From Blastopirellula sp. J2-11 (GTDB lineage: Bacteria; Planctomycetota; Planctomycetia; Pirellulales; Pirellulaceae): DNA of 64,000 bases. Numbering within the stretch: position 1 is the stretch's first letter; every line of letters begins with the position of its first letter. The position numbers and the translations under genes were made by a program. The DNA lies in the NCBI RefSeq assembly GCF_024584705.1, contig NZ_CP097384.1:682001-746000 (forward strand), read 5' to 3'. This document shows positions 1 through 8,602 of this stretch, piece by piece. A model generated the notes under the pieces. The model saw only the letters and a program-made list of their open reading frames with translations. It did not search any database and had not been told where the DNA came from.

Positions 1-2
1 CT

Positions 3-263
3 GGCGCAGTCATGCTGATGCCAAAAGCACCCATGTACGAAAATTACTTTCCTGCGACCGGGGAAAGTCAAATCGGGGCTCCCCGGCAAGTCGCGACGAC
101 CCAGCCGAAAGCGGTAGCCCAAGCGATGCGCCAAGCTGCGGACAATCCGCTCTGGCCGAGTATCGCTCGAACGAACTCGCCGCATTATTTCGCTGCGAGT
201 TTCGGAATCAAAAATATCGGTCGAGCGGGACATTCGCGCTACCGGCAAAAGAGTTCCAACTGA
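3..263 (+). CDS. Possible C-terminal end of a hypothetical protein cut by the window start
   Basis: An open frame runs from the window edge to a TGA at 261-263 with no internal stop. The visible part is rich in Ala, Pro, Asn and Gln and has no motif I recognise. It could be the tail of a gene that begins outside the window, since the frame is open at base 3 and the ATGs at 12 and 18 have no ribosome binding site. It converges on the cytosine methyltransferase gene and overlaps its 3' end by 25 bases, which is a mild argument against it. It could equally be non-coding. Confidence 0.3.
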   Translation, partial: GAVMLMPKAPMYENYFPATGESQIGAPRQVATTQPKAVAQAMRQAADNPLWPSIARTNSPHYFAASFGIKNIGRAGHSRYRQKSSN

Positions 264-1396
264 CGCGGGGAGATACATTCGGCCGCCAGACGGTTCAGAT
301 AGTTCTCGCCGATCCAGGTCAGCACGCTCGAACAGACGGCGTCGCCGAATCCAAATAACGCGTCGTTGTTCGATCCGCTGATCGTAAATTCGCCGGCGCC
401 CATCAGTCGAGCGCATTCACGCGGGGTCAACAGACGGACCGCATAGCGACCGTAGCCTGCTTTGAACAGGATCTGGCGTCCGCTGCCTCCTTTGGGCGTT
501 CGCAGGCAGCCGGCCAGCCCGTCGGTTCGCATCTCGGCCATCGAGCGCTTCTCACCATCGGCGGCGCGGCGGACGCGGCGAAAGACGGCTCCATACGTCC
601 AGCGGCGGCGAGCGATCATCGCATCGGCGTCCGCGCGATGACGCGGACTCATCTGGTTGAGCAAGTATTCGGCGCGTTCGTCAGACCACCAAGCCGGATC
701 GTCATCGGCCAGTTTCTCTAAGATGTCGGCCAGCTTCTGGGGACTCGCGGTTGGCGGAGCAGGCAAGCTGGCGCAGCTCCAGATGATCTCGGGATGGCGC
801 TGGATGAAATCGACCAGGCTCGGCGGGCGAAGCGGCGAAGGGGTCAACAGCTCAGGTGCGATCGTCTCGTCATCATCGACCGCTTTGGCGATCACAAACA
901 GGCGTAGACGGCTTTGCGGCGTGAACCATTTGGCGTCAAGCATGACCGGGTCGACGCGATAGCCGAGTTCGTTCAGCGCGGTCAGCACCGCGGCGAAGTC
1001 GGCGCCTCCGTGCGAGTTGAGCAGCCCTGGGACGTTTTCAAGCAGTACGAGCGGCGGCCGGCGGCCGCCAAGTCGCTTGAGTATGTCAAAGAAGCCCCAG
1101 AACGCCGAAGACTGAGCGCCTTTTAGGCCTTTGCGTCCTCCGGCCAGCGAGAGATCGGTGCAGGGGAATGAGGCCGTTGCGAGCGTTACGTCAGGGATCG
1201 TCGCCGCATCCAATTGGTGGACGTCACCCAGCGCGAAAGCTTCGTCGGCTCCAAAGTGCGCTTCGTATTGGCGATGTTTGGCGGCGTCGATGTCATTGGC
1301 GAAGAGAACCTCCCAGTCGGCGCGCTCGAGTCCAAGACGGACGAGACCAATGCCGGCGAAGAATTCGGCGAACGTGCGCGGCGCTGGTGCGGACAT
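239..1396 (-). CDS. DNA (cytosine-5-)-methyltransferase, Dcm/C5-MTase family
   Basis: Transfers a methyl group from S-adenosylmethionine to carbon 5 of cytosine in a specific DNA site. The 385-residue product has the family motifs in order: motif I FAGIG (13-17), motif IV FPCTDLSLAG with the catalytic cysteine at residue 79, motif VI ENVPGL (120-125), motif VIII QSRLRLF near residue 161, and motifs IX/X with RLLTPRECARLMG and a late GNAV-like GDAV. The region between VIII and IX is the target recognition domain, so the target sequence cannot be read off. Length is normal. No restriction endonuclease or mismatch nuclease gene lies beside it on the visible side; the next gene upstream (1521-2009) does not look like a nuclease. 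It is probably a solitary methyltransferase or the visible half of a system continuing left. Family sure, role open. Confidence 0.93.
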   Translation of the reverse strand: MSAPAPRTFAEFFAGIGLVRLGLERADWEVLFANDIDAAKHRQYEAHFGADEAFALGDVHQLDAATIPDVTLATASFPCTDLSLAGGRKGLKGAQSSAFWGFFDILKRLGGRRPPLVLLENVPGLLNSHGGADFAAVLTALNELGYRVDPVMLDAKWFTPQSRLRLFVIAKAVDDDETIAPELLTPSPLRPPSLVDFIQRHPEIIWSCASLPAPPTASPQKLADILEKLADDDPAWWSDERAEYLLNQMSPRHRADADAMIARRRWTYGAVFRRVRRAADGEKRSMAEMRTDGLAGCLRTPKGGSGRQILFKAGYGRYAVRLLTPRECARLMGAGEFTISGSNNDALFGFGDAVCSSVLTWIGENYLNRLAAECISPRQLELFCR

Positions 1397-1520
1397 AATC
1401 GACTTCCGATGTCAAAGCGAAGCAAGAGGCCGCATTATCGCCGAGATCCGCGAAATGCTCAATCGTCCGCCAGCAGGGAAGGCTGACGTTTTATCCTCCA
1501 CAGATGGAGCGGGAACCGCG

Positions 1521-2009
1521 CTATCCTTTGCTGCCGGAGTAGATCTCGGCGTATTCAATCACCCAGACATCGATGTAATTGGTGAATGCGTCGATGTCGG
1601 CTTCCCCCAATTTCTCGAAGTAGTTGCGATTGAAGGTCTCTTTGTTGCGTATCGCGCCTTTGGCGGTCAGCTCAAGGACGTGAACGGACGAATAAGGACG
1701 AATCGTCATTTCCAGCCGGCTATACAAACTGCGGCGTTTGCCGCCGGTCAAGTCAAGGTCGTCGCGATAACAAGCGGCGCCCCAACCTCGTTCGCCAAAG
1801 ATCGTCTCGGTTTGAAAACCAGGAAAATGATTGGGCAACGTGCTGACGCACTTTTCGATGTAGTCCGAGAGTTGCAGGCGCAATTTGCTGTGCAGTTCGC
1901 GACATTCTTCTTCGCTCAGCGTTTGAGCGCGGAGCGCTTCGGTGCGAGCGGAGCTCCGTTTTTCGCCTCGTTGGATCGCTTTTTTCAGGCGGTCTTCAAA
2001 ATCGTTCAT
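1521..2009 (-). CDS. Hypothetical protein, 162 aa
   Basis: I do not recognise a family. The product starts with a charged, probably helical segment (1-55, many Arg, Lys and Glu) and continues into a mixed alpha/beta region with aromatic residues. There is no signal peptide and no membrane segment, so a cytoplasmic location is likely. It lies 124 bases upstream of the cytosine methyltransferase gene and about 130 bases downstream of tex, all on the minus strand, so cotranscription is possible but not shown. The ATG at 2009 is the first start in the frame. Codon use matches the neighbours and the frame shows ordinary protein-like composition, which is why I keep it. Confidence 0.6.
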   Translation of the reverse strand: MNDFEDRLKKAIQRGEKRSSARTEALRAQTLSEEECRELHSKLRLQLSDYIEKCVSTLPNHFPGFQTETIFGERGWGAACYRDDLDLTGGKRRSLYSRLEMTIRPYSSVHVLELTAKGAIRNKETFNRNYFEKLGEADIDAFTNYIDVWVIEYAEIYSGSKG

Positions 2010-2141
2010 GAATCTTCGTATCGCGCTAGGCGATGTGGAGGGAGCGAAGGGGAAATCGCAAAACGTTCCGCTGCGCTGCGAACAACAAGGCGATTGGCAT
2101 GACGGTTCTCGAGAAATGCCGTCATTGGGAGCCGAGCGGGA

Positions 2142-5100
2142 CTATTTCCCTTTCGGCTTCTTCTTCTCTTTTTCTTCTTTTTGACTTTGATTCAGGAACT
2201 GAGCGAGGTCGCCGAACGAGCGAAGCGGCTCTTTACCTTCTTTCATCGCTTCGGAGATCGGCTTCTTCGGCGTCGGTTTCGATTTGGCGACGAACGTCTT
2301 CGACTTCGGTTTTCCATGGGCCGCATGTTGCGATTTGTTCCCCTGGCGATTTTTGTCGCGCGGAGGTCGCTTGGCCCGTTCTGGGCGATCAACCCGCTTC
2401 TTTTCGTCGGCGGCCGGAACTGGCTTTTCGGTGCCGGGCTCAATCGCCGTCAGCGAAACGCGGCGACGATCTTTGTCGATTTCGACCACCCAAACCGTGA
2501 TGACATCGCCGACGCTGACAACTTCGTGCGGGTCGCTCACGTAGCGGTTCGCCAAGCGGCTGATGTGGACCATGCCGCTGTCGTGCAAGCCGATGTCGAC
2601 AAAGGCGCCAAAGTCGACCACATTCAGGACGGTGCCGGAGAGTTCCATGCCGGGACGCAGGTCTTCCAGCTTCATGATGCCGCGACGGAAGAGCGGCGGC
2701 GGGAAATCGGCTCGCGGGTCACGACCAGGCCGCGACAGCGAATTCAAAATGTCCCGCGTCAAGTGTTCGCCCACTTCCAACTCGGCGGCGAACTCAGGGG
2801 CCGAGACGCCAGCGATCTTCTTCACCAGTTCAGCATGCGCGGCCGAAGGAACTTCGCTCTTGACCGGCGTCGGCGGCGTGACGACTTCCGGAGCGACCGT
2901 CTCGGCAGGAGCCGGCGTTTCGACCGGAGCCGCGGCGGCGGCTTCTTCCGCAACAGTGGGCTCGGCTGCTGCGGTCGCCGGAGCTTCTGCAACCGGCGTT
3001 TCAGGAACAGCCGGCGTTTCGACGGTGGGTTCTTCGGCAGCAGGCTCGGCAACCGGAACAGGAGCCGGCGTCACCACTTCGACAGGTTTTACCGTGCGAA
3101 CCTGATCGATGGTTGCGTCGAGCTTCGCCAACACCTTTTCGGCGACTTCGTAGCTTTCGGGGTGAATCCAAGTTGCGTCGAGCGGGTTTTCCCCATCCCG
3201 AATTTTGAGGAACCCGGCCGCTTGCACGAAGGCCGAATCGCCAAAGCCGGCGACCTTTTTGAAGTCTTCACGCGACGTGAAGGGACCGTTTTGGCGACGG
3301 TATTCATAGAGCCGACGCGCGGTCAGTTGATTGAGGCCAGAGACGTAGCTCAGCAGCGCTGGACTGGCTTGATTGACGTCGACCCCGACGTAGTTCACGC
3401 AGGACTCGACGACGTTATCCAGCGTCTCTTTCAAATGCTTCGACTTGACGTCATGCTGATAGAGGCCGACGCCGATGTTCGACGGGTTGATCTTCACCAG
3501 TTCTGACAGCGGGTCGAGTAAACGGCGACCAATGCTGATCGTACCGCGGACAGTCGCGTCGAAATCGGGGAACTCTTCACGCCCCAGTTCGCTGGTCGAA
3601 TAGACCGAAGCGCCCGCTTCGTTCACGATCACGTAAACGACTTCGCGATCGGTAATGTCTTTCGAGATGATCGACGCGACCAGGTTTTCGGTCTCGCGAC
3701 AAGCAGTGCCGTTACCGATCGCGACGATGTCGACGGCATGTTGCCGGATCATCTCGATCAAACGCTGGCGACCGCGAGCGACGCGATCTTCGGGGCCGAT
3801 CAAGTGAATGACCCCCTGTTCGAGGATCGATCCAAATTGATCCAGCGTCACCAGCTTGCAACCACTACGGAAGCCGGGATCGATCGCCATGACGCGGCGG
3901 TTGGAAACCGGAGGTTGCAGCAGCAGCTTGCGCAGGTTGCAGGCGAAGACGTCCACCGCATGCTCTTCGGCATGTTCGGTCAGTTCGCGGCGAATTTCTC
4001 GTTCCAGGCTCGGCAGCATCAGTCGCTGCAAGCCGTCACGCAAACAGGGTTTCAAAAAGTCGGTTTGCGCGTGGCCGGCGGGAATCGCGGTCTCTTCCGC
4101 TAACGCGTAAAGACGATCCCAGTCGCATTCAATTTTGACGCGAATAAAACGGGTGCGATCACCGCGATTAATCGCCAGCACGCGATGGTGCGGAATCTTC
4201 GAGATCGGTTCACGATAGTCGTAGTAGTCTTTGAACGCTTTCTCTTTTTTGCTCCGTTCGCGATCCTTTTGCTTGCGACGCTTATCACGGCGTTGCTCTT
4301 GCAACGCGCGGCGTTTGGGATCGATCGTTGCGGCAGGCGCCGGAGCAGGAGTCGCTACTTGTTCACCGGCGGTTTCGCTGGGCTCTGCGGGGCTGACTTC
4401 CGGGGCGACGGACTCTGCCGTGTTTGACTCTGCCGTGCTCGACTGAGCGCTGTTTGACTCAGCGGTATCTGACGGTTCGTCGGTGTTGGGGGGAGGGGGC
4501 TCGGTCGAGACGGCCGTTTCCGCCGCAAGCGTTTCTGATCCGTTGTCCGAATCTTCGTCGTCGTGGTGATCTTTCTCGTCAGGCGCATCGGCCGACTGCT
4601 CGATACGAAGCGTGACCAGCGTGCCGGTCTTCCACATCAGTTTGCGGAGCCGACCGCGGAGAATCGCATTTTCTGCAAATTCTTCCGCTAAGATGTGACG
4701 CACGCCCTGCAGGACGGCGGCGACATCGGGGAGGTCATTTTCGGCGCTGACAAAAGCAGCCGCACGCGCCGGGAGATCGGCGGCGGCTTCATTGCCGTCC
4801 ATCACTTCGTCGGCCAGCGGCTCTAGACCGCGTTGTCGCGCTTGCGTGGCCAGCGACTGCTTTTTGGGCTTGAAGGGAAGATAGAGATCTTCCAGCAGCT
4901 TGGTGGTTGGCGCCTTCTGGATCTTGTCGGCCAGCTTTTCGGTCAGCTTGCCTTGCGATTCGATCGATTTGAGAATCGTCTGCTTGCGCTCTTCAAGCTG
5001 ACGAAGCGCGGCCGATCGAGCTTGGATCTTGCGGATCTGCTCTTCGTCCAAGCCGCCGGTTTCATCTTTTCGATATCGCGTAATGAAGGGAACCGTGTTC

Positions 5101-5198
5101 CCATCATCCAACAATTCGACGGTTCTTTGAACTTGATCGACCGGCAGCCCCAGTTCGCGAGCCACGATGCTGAGGTCGGACGAGACTGTGATTTCCAT
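2142..5198 (-). CDS. tex: Tex-type transcription accessory protein with S1 RNA-binding domain, enlarged
   Basis: Tex proteins bind nucleic acid and are linked to transcription; family knowledge gives the order Tex N-terminal helical domain, YqgF/RuvC-like fold, helix-hairpin-helix pair and C-terminal S1 domain, all present here. The YqgF-like part begins near the VMAIDPGFRSGCK segment, the HhH region near TARRLYEYRR and the S1 domain at LRPGMELSGTVLNVVDFGAF. At about 1018 residues it is some 240 longer than E. coli Tex. The extra length is an acidic Ser/Thr/Glu-rich plus Lys/Arg-rich insert around residues 210-330, a Pro/Ala/Glu/Val-rich linker before the S1 domain, and a basic Lys/Arg/Pro tail. 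I chose the ATG at 5198; a TTG at 5207 in the same frame is the alternative. No partner gene is apparent. Confidence 0.93.
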   Translation of the reverse strand: MEITVSSDLSIVARELGLPVDQVQRTVELLDDGNTVPFITRYRKDETGGLDEEQIRKIQARSAALRQLEERKQTILKSIESQGKLTEKLADKIQKAPTTKLLEDLYLPFKPKKQSLATQARQRGLEPLADEVMDGNEAAADLPARAAAFVSAENDLPDVAAVLQGVRHILAEEFAENAILRGRLRKLMWKTGTLVTLRIEQSADAPDEKDHHDDEDSDNGSETLAAETAVSTEPPPPNTDEPSDTAESNSAQSSTAESNTAESVAPEVSPAEPSETAGEQVATPAPAPAATIDPKRRALQEQRRDKRRKQKDRERSKKEKAFKDYYDYREPISKIPHHRVLAINRGDRTRFIRVKIECDWDRLYALAEETAIPAGHAQTDFLKPCLRDGLQRLMLPSLEREIRRELTEHAEEHAVDVFACNLRKLLLQPPVSNRRVMAIDPGFRSGCKLVTLDQFGSILEQGVIHLIGPEDRVARGRQRLIEMIRQHAVDIVAIGNGTACRETENLVASIISKDITDREVVYVIVNEAGASVYSTSELGREEFPDFDATVRGTISIGRRLLDPLSELVKINPSNIGVGLYQHDVKSKHLKETLDNVVESCVNYVGVDVNQASPALLSYVSGLNQLTARRLYEYRRQNGPFTSREDFKKVAGFGDSAFVQAAGFLKIRDGENPLDATWIHPESYEVAEKVLAKLDATIDQVRTVKPVEVVTPAPVPVAEPAAEEPTVETPAVPETPVAEAPATAAAEPTVAEEAAAAAPVETPAPAETVAPEVVTPPTPVKSEVPSAAHAELVKKIAGVSAPEFAAELEVGEHLTRDILNSLSRPGRDPRADFPPPLFRRGIMKLEDLRPGMELSGTVLNVVDFGAFVDIGLHDSGMVHISRLANRYVSDPHEVVSVGDVITVWVVEIDKDRRRVSLTAIEPGTEKPVPAADEKKRVDRPERAKRPPRDKNRQGNKSQHAAHGKPKSKTFVAKSKPTPKKPISEAMKEGKEPLRSFGDLAQFLNQSQKEEKEKKKPKGK

Positions 5199-5610
5199 AT
5201 TCGCCAACAGGTATCAGGTGGGAGACGCGCGATTGCAAAAAATTAGGCAACGGCGCGAATCAAAGGCTTGCCAGAGCGGCATCTGCGCATGGGACGCCAG
5301 ACCGGCAATCTAGGGGCTACCGATTTTGTTGTCAAGGATTCACAAAGCGGCAAGGTCCAAGATTTAACACAGAATTCGCCTAGCCGGCTTCTTTTTACTC
5401 CGGACGTGGTGGTAGATATCCGTACTCTGGCGAACTTTAGCGATTGCGCGGGTGCGGCGATTGATCCGCCGTGATTGCGGAGCAGTTGCAGCGATTCTAG
5501 GCGATATATCAGCGGCATTCTGCCGAAATCGAATGGTAGACAGGGAGGTTGGCGCGGCGCGAGTCGCACTGGTTTTCCGATTCAAGCCGTCGTCGCTAGG
5601 ACTTTTTGCC
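5199..5610. other. Intergenic region between divergent tex and a small gene
   Basis: About 400 bases separate the start of tex (minus strand) from the small plus-strand gene at 5611. It must hold both promoters. I see no RNA gene, long repeat or convincing operator in it. Confidence 0.5.
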
Positions 5611-5943
5611 ATGGCACCGCATTTACGCGTTTATTTTGGTCCCGAAGACGAATTGACCCCATCTGACGGGAGCGATCTGGCTGAGATCGTCCTCGGCGAT
5701 TCCACGCGCACCGCTGCTTTGACCCCGCACGCCGGTTTGGCCAAGAGCGGCGCGGCCCAGCCCGCAGCTGCAGAGATTGCTGTCGGACTAGAGGAATTGC
5801 TGCAACTTCTGGACGATGCACGCCGCTGTGGGGTGACGATTCAAGACGAAGTGGAGCATGAGACCGTGATGGTCTCGCGGGATCTGTTTCGCGCCTTGCT
5901 AGCGTATCAGACGCTGCTGCAACCGCAGGCCTCTTCGCAATAA
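5611..5943 (+). CDS. Hypothetical protein, 110 aa
   Basis: Unrecognised small cytoplasmic protein. The first half is low in order-promoting residues, with Asp/Ser/Thr/Ala-rich sequence, and the second half looks helical and carries Glu-Glu-Leu-Leu and Arg-Arg-Cys segments. I set the start at the ATG at 5611 because the frame upstream is Arg-rich and shows no coding character. A clear rho-independent terminator follows within 30 bases, which supports a real transcription unit ending here. No signal peptide or membrane segment. Confidence 0.6.
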   Translation: MAPHLRVYFGPEDELTPSDGSDLAEIVLGDSTRTAALTPHAGLAKSGAAQPAAAEIAVGLEELLQLLDDARRCGVTIQDEVEHETVMVSRDLFRALLAYQTLLQPQASSQ

Positions 5944-5968
5944 CGCCGAAAGATTGCCGGCGTTTTTT
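5942..5968 (+). terminator. Rho-independent terminator after the 110-aa gene
   Basis: The arms AACGCCG (5942-5948) and CGGCGTT (5958-5964) enclose a 9-base loop and run into six T residues. It starts inside the stop codon region of the upstream gene. Confidence 0.8.
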
Positions 5969-6040
5969 CTCTCTTAGAAGCTGCTGCGCGTGCGTGAAGC
6001 GGCGTCTCTCCTGAGATCCAAGCAGTTGACCAAGAAATGC

Positions 6041-6073
6041 GACAAGCGTCGCTTGCTGCTGGCGACGCTTGTC
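6041..6073. repeat. Inverted repeat with perfect 12-bp arms
   Basis: GACAAGCGTCGC (6041-6052) is repeated inverted at 6062-6073 with a 9-base loop. It lies between the ends of two converging genes. There is no T-run on either side, so it is a strong hairpin rather than a textbook terminator; a second, smaller hairpin with CGGGCG/CGCCCG arms follows at 6091-6108. Together they probably close the minus-strand lipoprotein gene. Confidence 0.6.
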
Positions 6074-6118
6074 GTTGGCTTCGTTCTCTCCGGGCGCGTG
6101 GACGCCCGACGTTCACGA

Positions 6119-6367
6119 TTAATAGCCGATATCGTACGGATGCGGATTGAGGAAGTCGCGCGGGCCACGCGTCGTGTAGTAGGGGTAGGTGACTTCCGGA
6201 GAATAACCACCGGCTCCTCCACCGTAGCCGCCTTCACCGCCGCCAGCAGCAGGCGGAGCGCTGACGCTGGTCGGGTTTCTGCAGGGATTTGCGCCAATTT
6301 GATGGCAACCGACGCTTCCAACCGCCATGGCGGTCACTGCGGCGAGCAGCGCGATTCGTTTCATCAT
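6119..6367 (-). CDS. Small Gly/Pro/Tyr-rich lipoprotein
   Basis: The product begins MMKRIALLAAVTAMAVGSVGC, a short lipoprotein signal peptide ending in a cysteine, so it should be lipid-anchored after cleavage by signal peptidase II. The mature part is only about 60 residues, with a Gly/Tyr run in its middle and a Pro/Tyr-rich end. Such small low-complexity lipoproteins are frequent in planctomycetes, and no function is known to me. I chose the ATG pair at 6362-6367 because AAGGTAG sits just upstream; the longer upstream frame is only Arg/Pro. Hairpins at 6041-6108 follow it. Confidence 0.7.
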   Translation of the reverse strand: MMKRIALLAAVTAMAVGSVGCHQIGANPCRNPTSVSAPPAAGGGEGGYGGGAGGYSPEVTYPYYTTRGPRDFLNPHPYDIGY

Positions 6368-6553
6368 CTCTACCTTCTTGATTCGTGTAGGCCTGGGTCT
6401 GGGTCGTATTTGCAGCGCGGGCCGGCTCGGCGGGAGTCGACGGCGCAAAAGGCTCTCCCTCTGCTAAATCGGCGGTAGAAACGCGAATATTGAATAATTC
6501 GGTATCATCGGAATGACTAGCGGCAGCTAGCAGTGCAGCATCGCAAGCCAGAA

Positions 6554-7441
6554 TTACAGTCCGATTTGCGACCAGGACTGGGCTTGAGCGGTCGTTAGAT
6601 GGGACAGAATGCGGATTTCGACTTCGTCGAGATAGGCGGCGATTCGAAGTTCCAGTTCGGACTTGAACTCGCGATAGACGGTCCAGATTCGCTCAAAATG
6701 CGCGTTCGCTTCCAGCAGGATTTTTTGAATGTCACCGCGCTGCTGTTCGCTCAGGTCCATTGTTTTCCAATTTTCGGGAGTACTAAGCGCCGTGATCCGT
6801 TGCACGCGCAGCGGCATTGGGTCGCTGCGCAGTTGCTGAGCGAAGAGATGAAGCTGCTGTCCTTGGCTGGCCAAGACCTGCAGACCGTCATTGCGTGGAA
6901 CCGGCGGAGCCGCCGCGTATTGATTCCAATCGCGTGACATCGACGCGACGAGCGCGTTGAACGTCGGCTCTTCGGCGCCGGTCGCCGTCAGCAGTTGATC
7001 TTTGAACATCCCCAGCGAGACGCCAAAGGTGACCGCCGCGGCGACAAAGATAATCGCCGCCGCTCGTCGCCAAGCGGCGCGATGAAACTCGACCGCGGAG
7101 ATCTCACGAATAATGCGGACGCCGACGCGCAGTAAAGCTTTGGTGGGGTGAAGTTTTCGGTCGGGTGAAGGATTTTTGAAGCCGACGCTGGTGATTTGAA
7201 CCTCAAAAGCGCTATTGTTGAGAATCAGCTGGGCGATTTCGCCAAAGAGGAAGAATTCTTCCTCGTGCTCTGGATTTACCAACTGCAGACGCGTCTTGGC
7301 GACCTCGAGCTCGATCGCGAATCCGGCCATCGATTCATCGAGTAGGCGTACGCGGAACTCCTCGTTTCCGAGCACCAGACGTCCGCTTACGTTTTCCGGC
7401 ATTACCGGAAAGCGAATCGACGTTCGCCGCTCTGCGCCCAT
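6554..7441 (-). CDS. PilZ-domain membrane protein with C-terminal helical domain
   Basis: Residues 1-110 look like a PilZ domain: R6-x3-R10 in the N-terminal arm and D35-x-S37-x2-G40 match the two c-di-GMP contact motifs of that family. A single hydrophobic segment near residues 128-150 follows, then a helical region of about 140 residues rich in Gln, Leu and Glu whose LSEQQRGDIQKIL and LTTAQAQSW stretches resemble the helical-hairpin proteins of the Spy/CpxP type. The layout suggests a c-di-GMP sensor in the cytoplasm joined through the membrane to a periplasmic helical domain. Both the PilZ assignment and the topology are inference from motifs. The ATG at 7441 is the first start. It is divergent from the metallophosphoesterase gene. 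Confidence 0.7.
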   Translation of the reverse strand: MGAERRTSIRFPVMPENVSGRLVLGNEEFRVRLLDESMAGFAIELEVAKTRLQLVNPEHEEEFFLFGEIAQLILNNSAFEVQITSVGFKNPSPDRKLHPTKALLRVGVRIIREISAVEFHRAAWRRAAAIIFVAAAVTFGVSLGMFKDQLLTATGAEEPTFNALVASMSRDWNQYAAAPPVPRNDGLQVLASQGQQLHLFAQQLRSDPMPLRVQRITALSTPENWKTMDLSEQQRGDIQKILLEANAHFERIWTVYREFKSELELRIAAYLDEVEIRILSHLTTAQAQSWSQIGL

Positions 7442-7695
7442 ATTGATGAAGTCCGAAAAGATGAAGATGAGAAGTCGGCGGAATTCGCCTATCTGAAAGT
7501 TAAGCTAAAAACGGAGGGGAGGAGGAAAATTCACCGAATTCCTTGCGGGGGCCCTAATGCTTGGTCCTGGAAAAGCCGTTACAACCGTCATAGAACGCAT
7601 CGCGTTTGCCTGGAACGCATCAACTGGCAACAATTAGTAGTTGATCACGTGAAATTCACGTTTCCCTTTCTCGCGCGATTCCGCTAGTCGAAGAT

Positions 7696-8592
7696 ATGAC
7701 TGTAGAAACTTCTCTTGCTGACCAGGTCATCGCGCGCTATCAGAAAGCGGCGGAGATTAACCTCAGCAATCCCCACCGACGCGGCAATCTGATTTCGCTG
7801 CCTGCCGGAGATGGCGTCGCTGATGTGATGGTGACCGCCGATTTGCATGGTAATCGGCGTAACTTTCAGCGAATTTTGGAACTCGCCGCGCTAGAGCTCC
7901 ATCCTGAGCGACACCTGGTGCTGCAAGAGGTTTGTCACGGCGGCCCGACTTATCCGCAAGGGGGGGGCTGCATGTCGCACTTGATGTTGGAAGATGTCGC
8001 GCGACTAGTGAGCGAGTTTCCGTATCGCGTCCATTTCTTGCTGAGCAATCATGAACTGGCCGAAATGGTTGACTTCCCGATTCTGAAAGGGGGGAAGATG
8101 CTCAACTTGATGTTTCGCGCCGGCTTGCAAGAGATGTATGGCAATCGGACCGCGGATGTCCGCGACGCCTATCTGAATTTCCTCCGCAGTCTGCCGATCG
8201 GTGTGAAAGCTGGCGAACGCCTGTTGATTTGTCACAGCTTGCCCGAAAAGTGCGATCAAAACCCCTTTGATCCGGCGGTGTTTGATCGTCCGCTCGTCGA
8301 TGAAGATCTGGCCTGTCAGGGAGATGTCGGTCGCCTGGTTTGGGGACGCGACTTTCGCCAAGCGAACGCAGATGCGTTCGCTCAGCAGACTGGCGCTCAA
8401 TATTTTCTGACCGGACATGAGCCGTCGACCGACGGATTTCAGACGCCCAACTCGCGGCAGGTGATTCTCGATTGCTGCTGCCAAAACGGTTGTTACGCGA
8501 TCGTTCCGGTGGATGATCAGATCAGCTATGGCAAGCTGCTGGCCGAAGTCCAGCGTCTCCATAAGCCGACGCCTGAATCGTACGGCATGTAA
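7696..8592 (+). CDS. Calcineurin-like metallophosphoesterase
   Basis: The 298-residue product has the metal-binding blocks of the metallophosphatase fold: ADLHGNRRN near residue 50 (variant of GDxHG), LLSNHELAEM near 115 (variant of GNHE), ICHSLP near 178 and LTGHEPS near 238. These supply Asp, His and Asn ligands for a dimetal centre. The substrate cannot be told; serine/threonine phosphatases and diadenosine tetraphosphatases share this pattern. A Gly-Gly-Gly-Cys loop around residue 92 is unusual. The protein has no signal peptide. It starts at the ATG at 7696 and is followed after 10 bases by a small membrane protein gene, so the two are likely cotranscribed. Confidence 0.85.
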   Translation: MTVETSLADQVIARYQKAAEINLSNPHRRGNLISLPAGDGVADVMVTADLHGNRRNFQRILELAALELHPERHLVLQEVCHGGPTYPQGGGCMSHLMLEDVARLVSEFPYRVHFLLSNHELAEMVDFPILKGGKMLNLMFRAGLQEMYGNRTADVRDAYLNFLRSLPIGVKAGERLLICHSLPEKCDQNPFDPAVFDRPLVDEDLACQGDVGRLVWGRDFRQANADAFAQQTGAQYFLTGHEPSTDGFQTPNSRQVILDCCCQNGCYAIVPVDDQISYGKLLAEVQRLHKPTPESYGM

Positions 8593-8602
8593 GGAATCGA
8601 CC

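Noticed and set aside
2181-3506. Long plus-strand open frame of 441 codons opposite tex
   Set aside because: Translation is Arg/Gly/Phe-rich and arises from the GC-biased third positions of tex, whose family motifs are unmistakable on the other strand.
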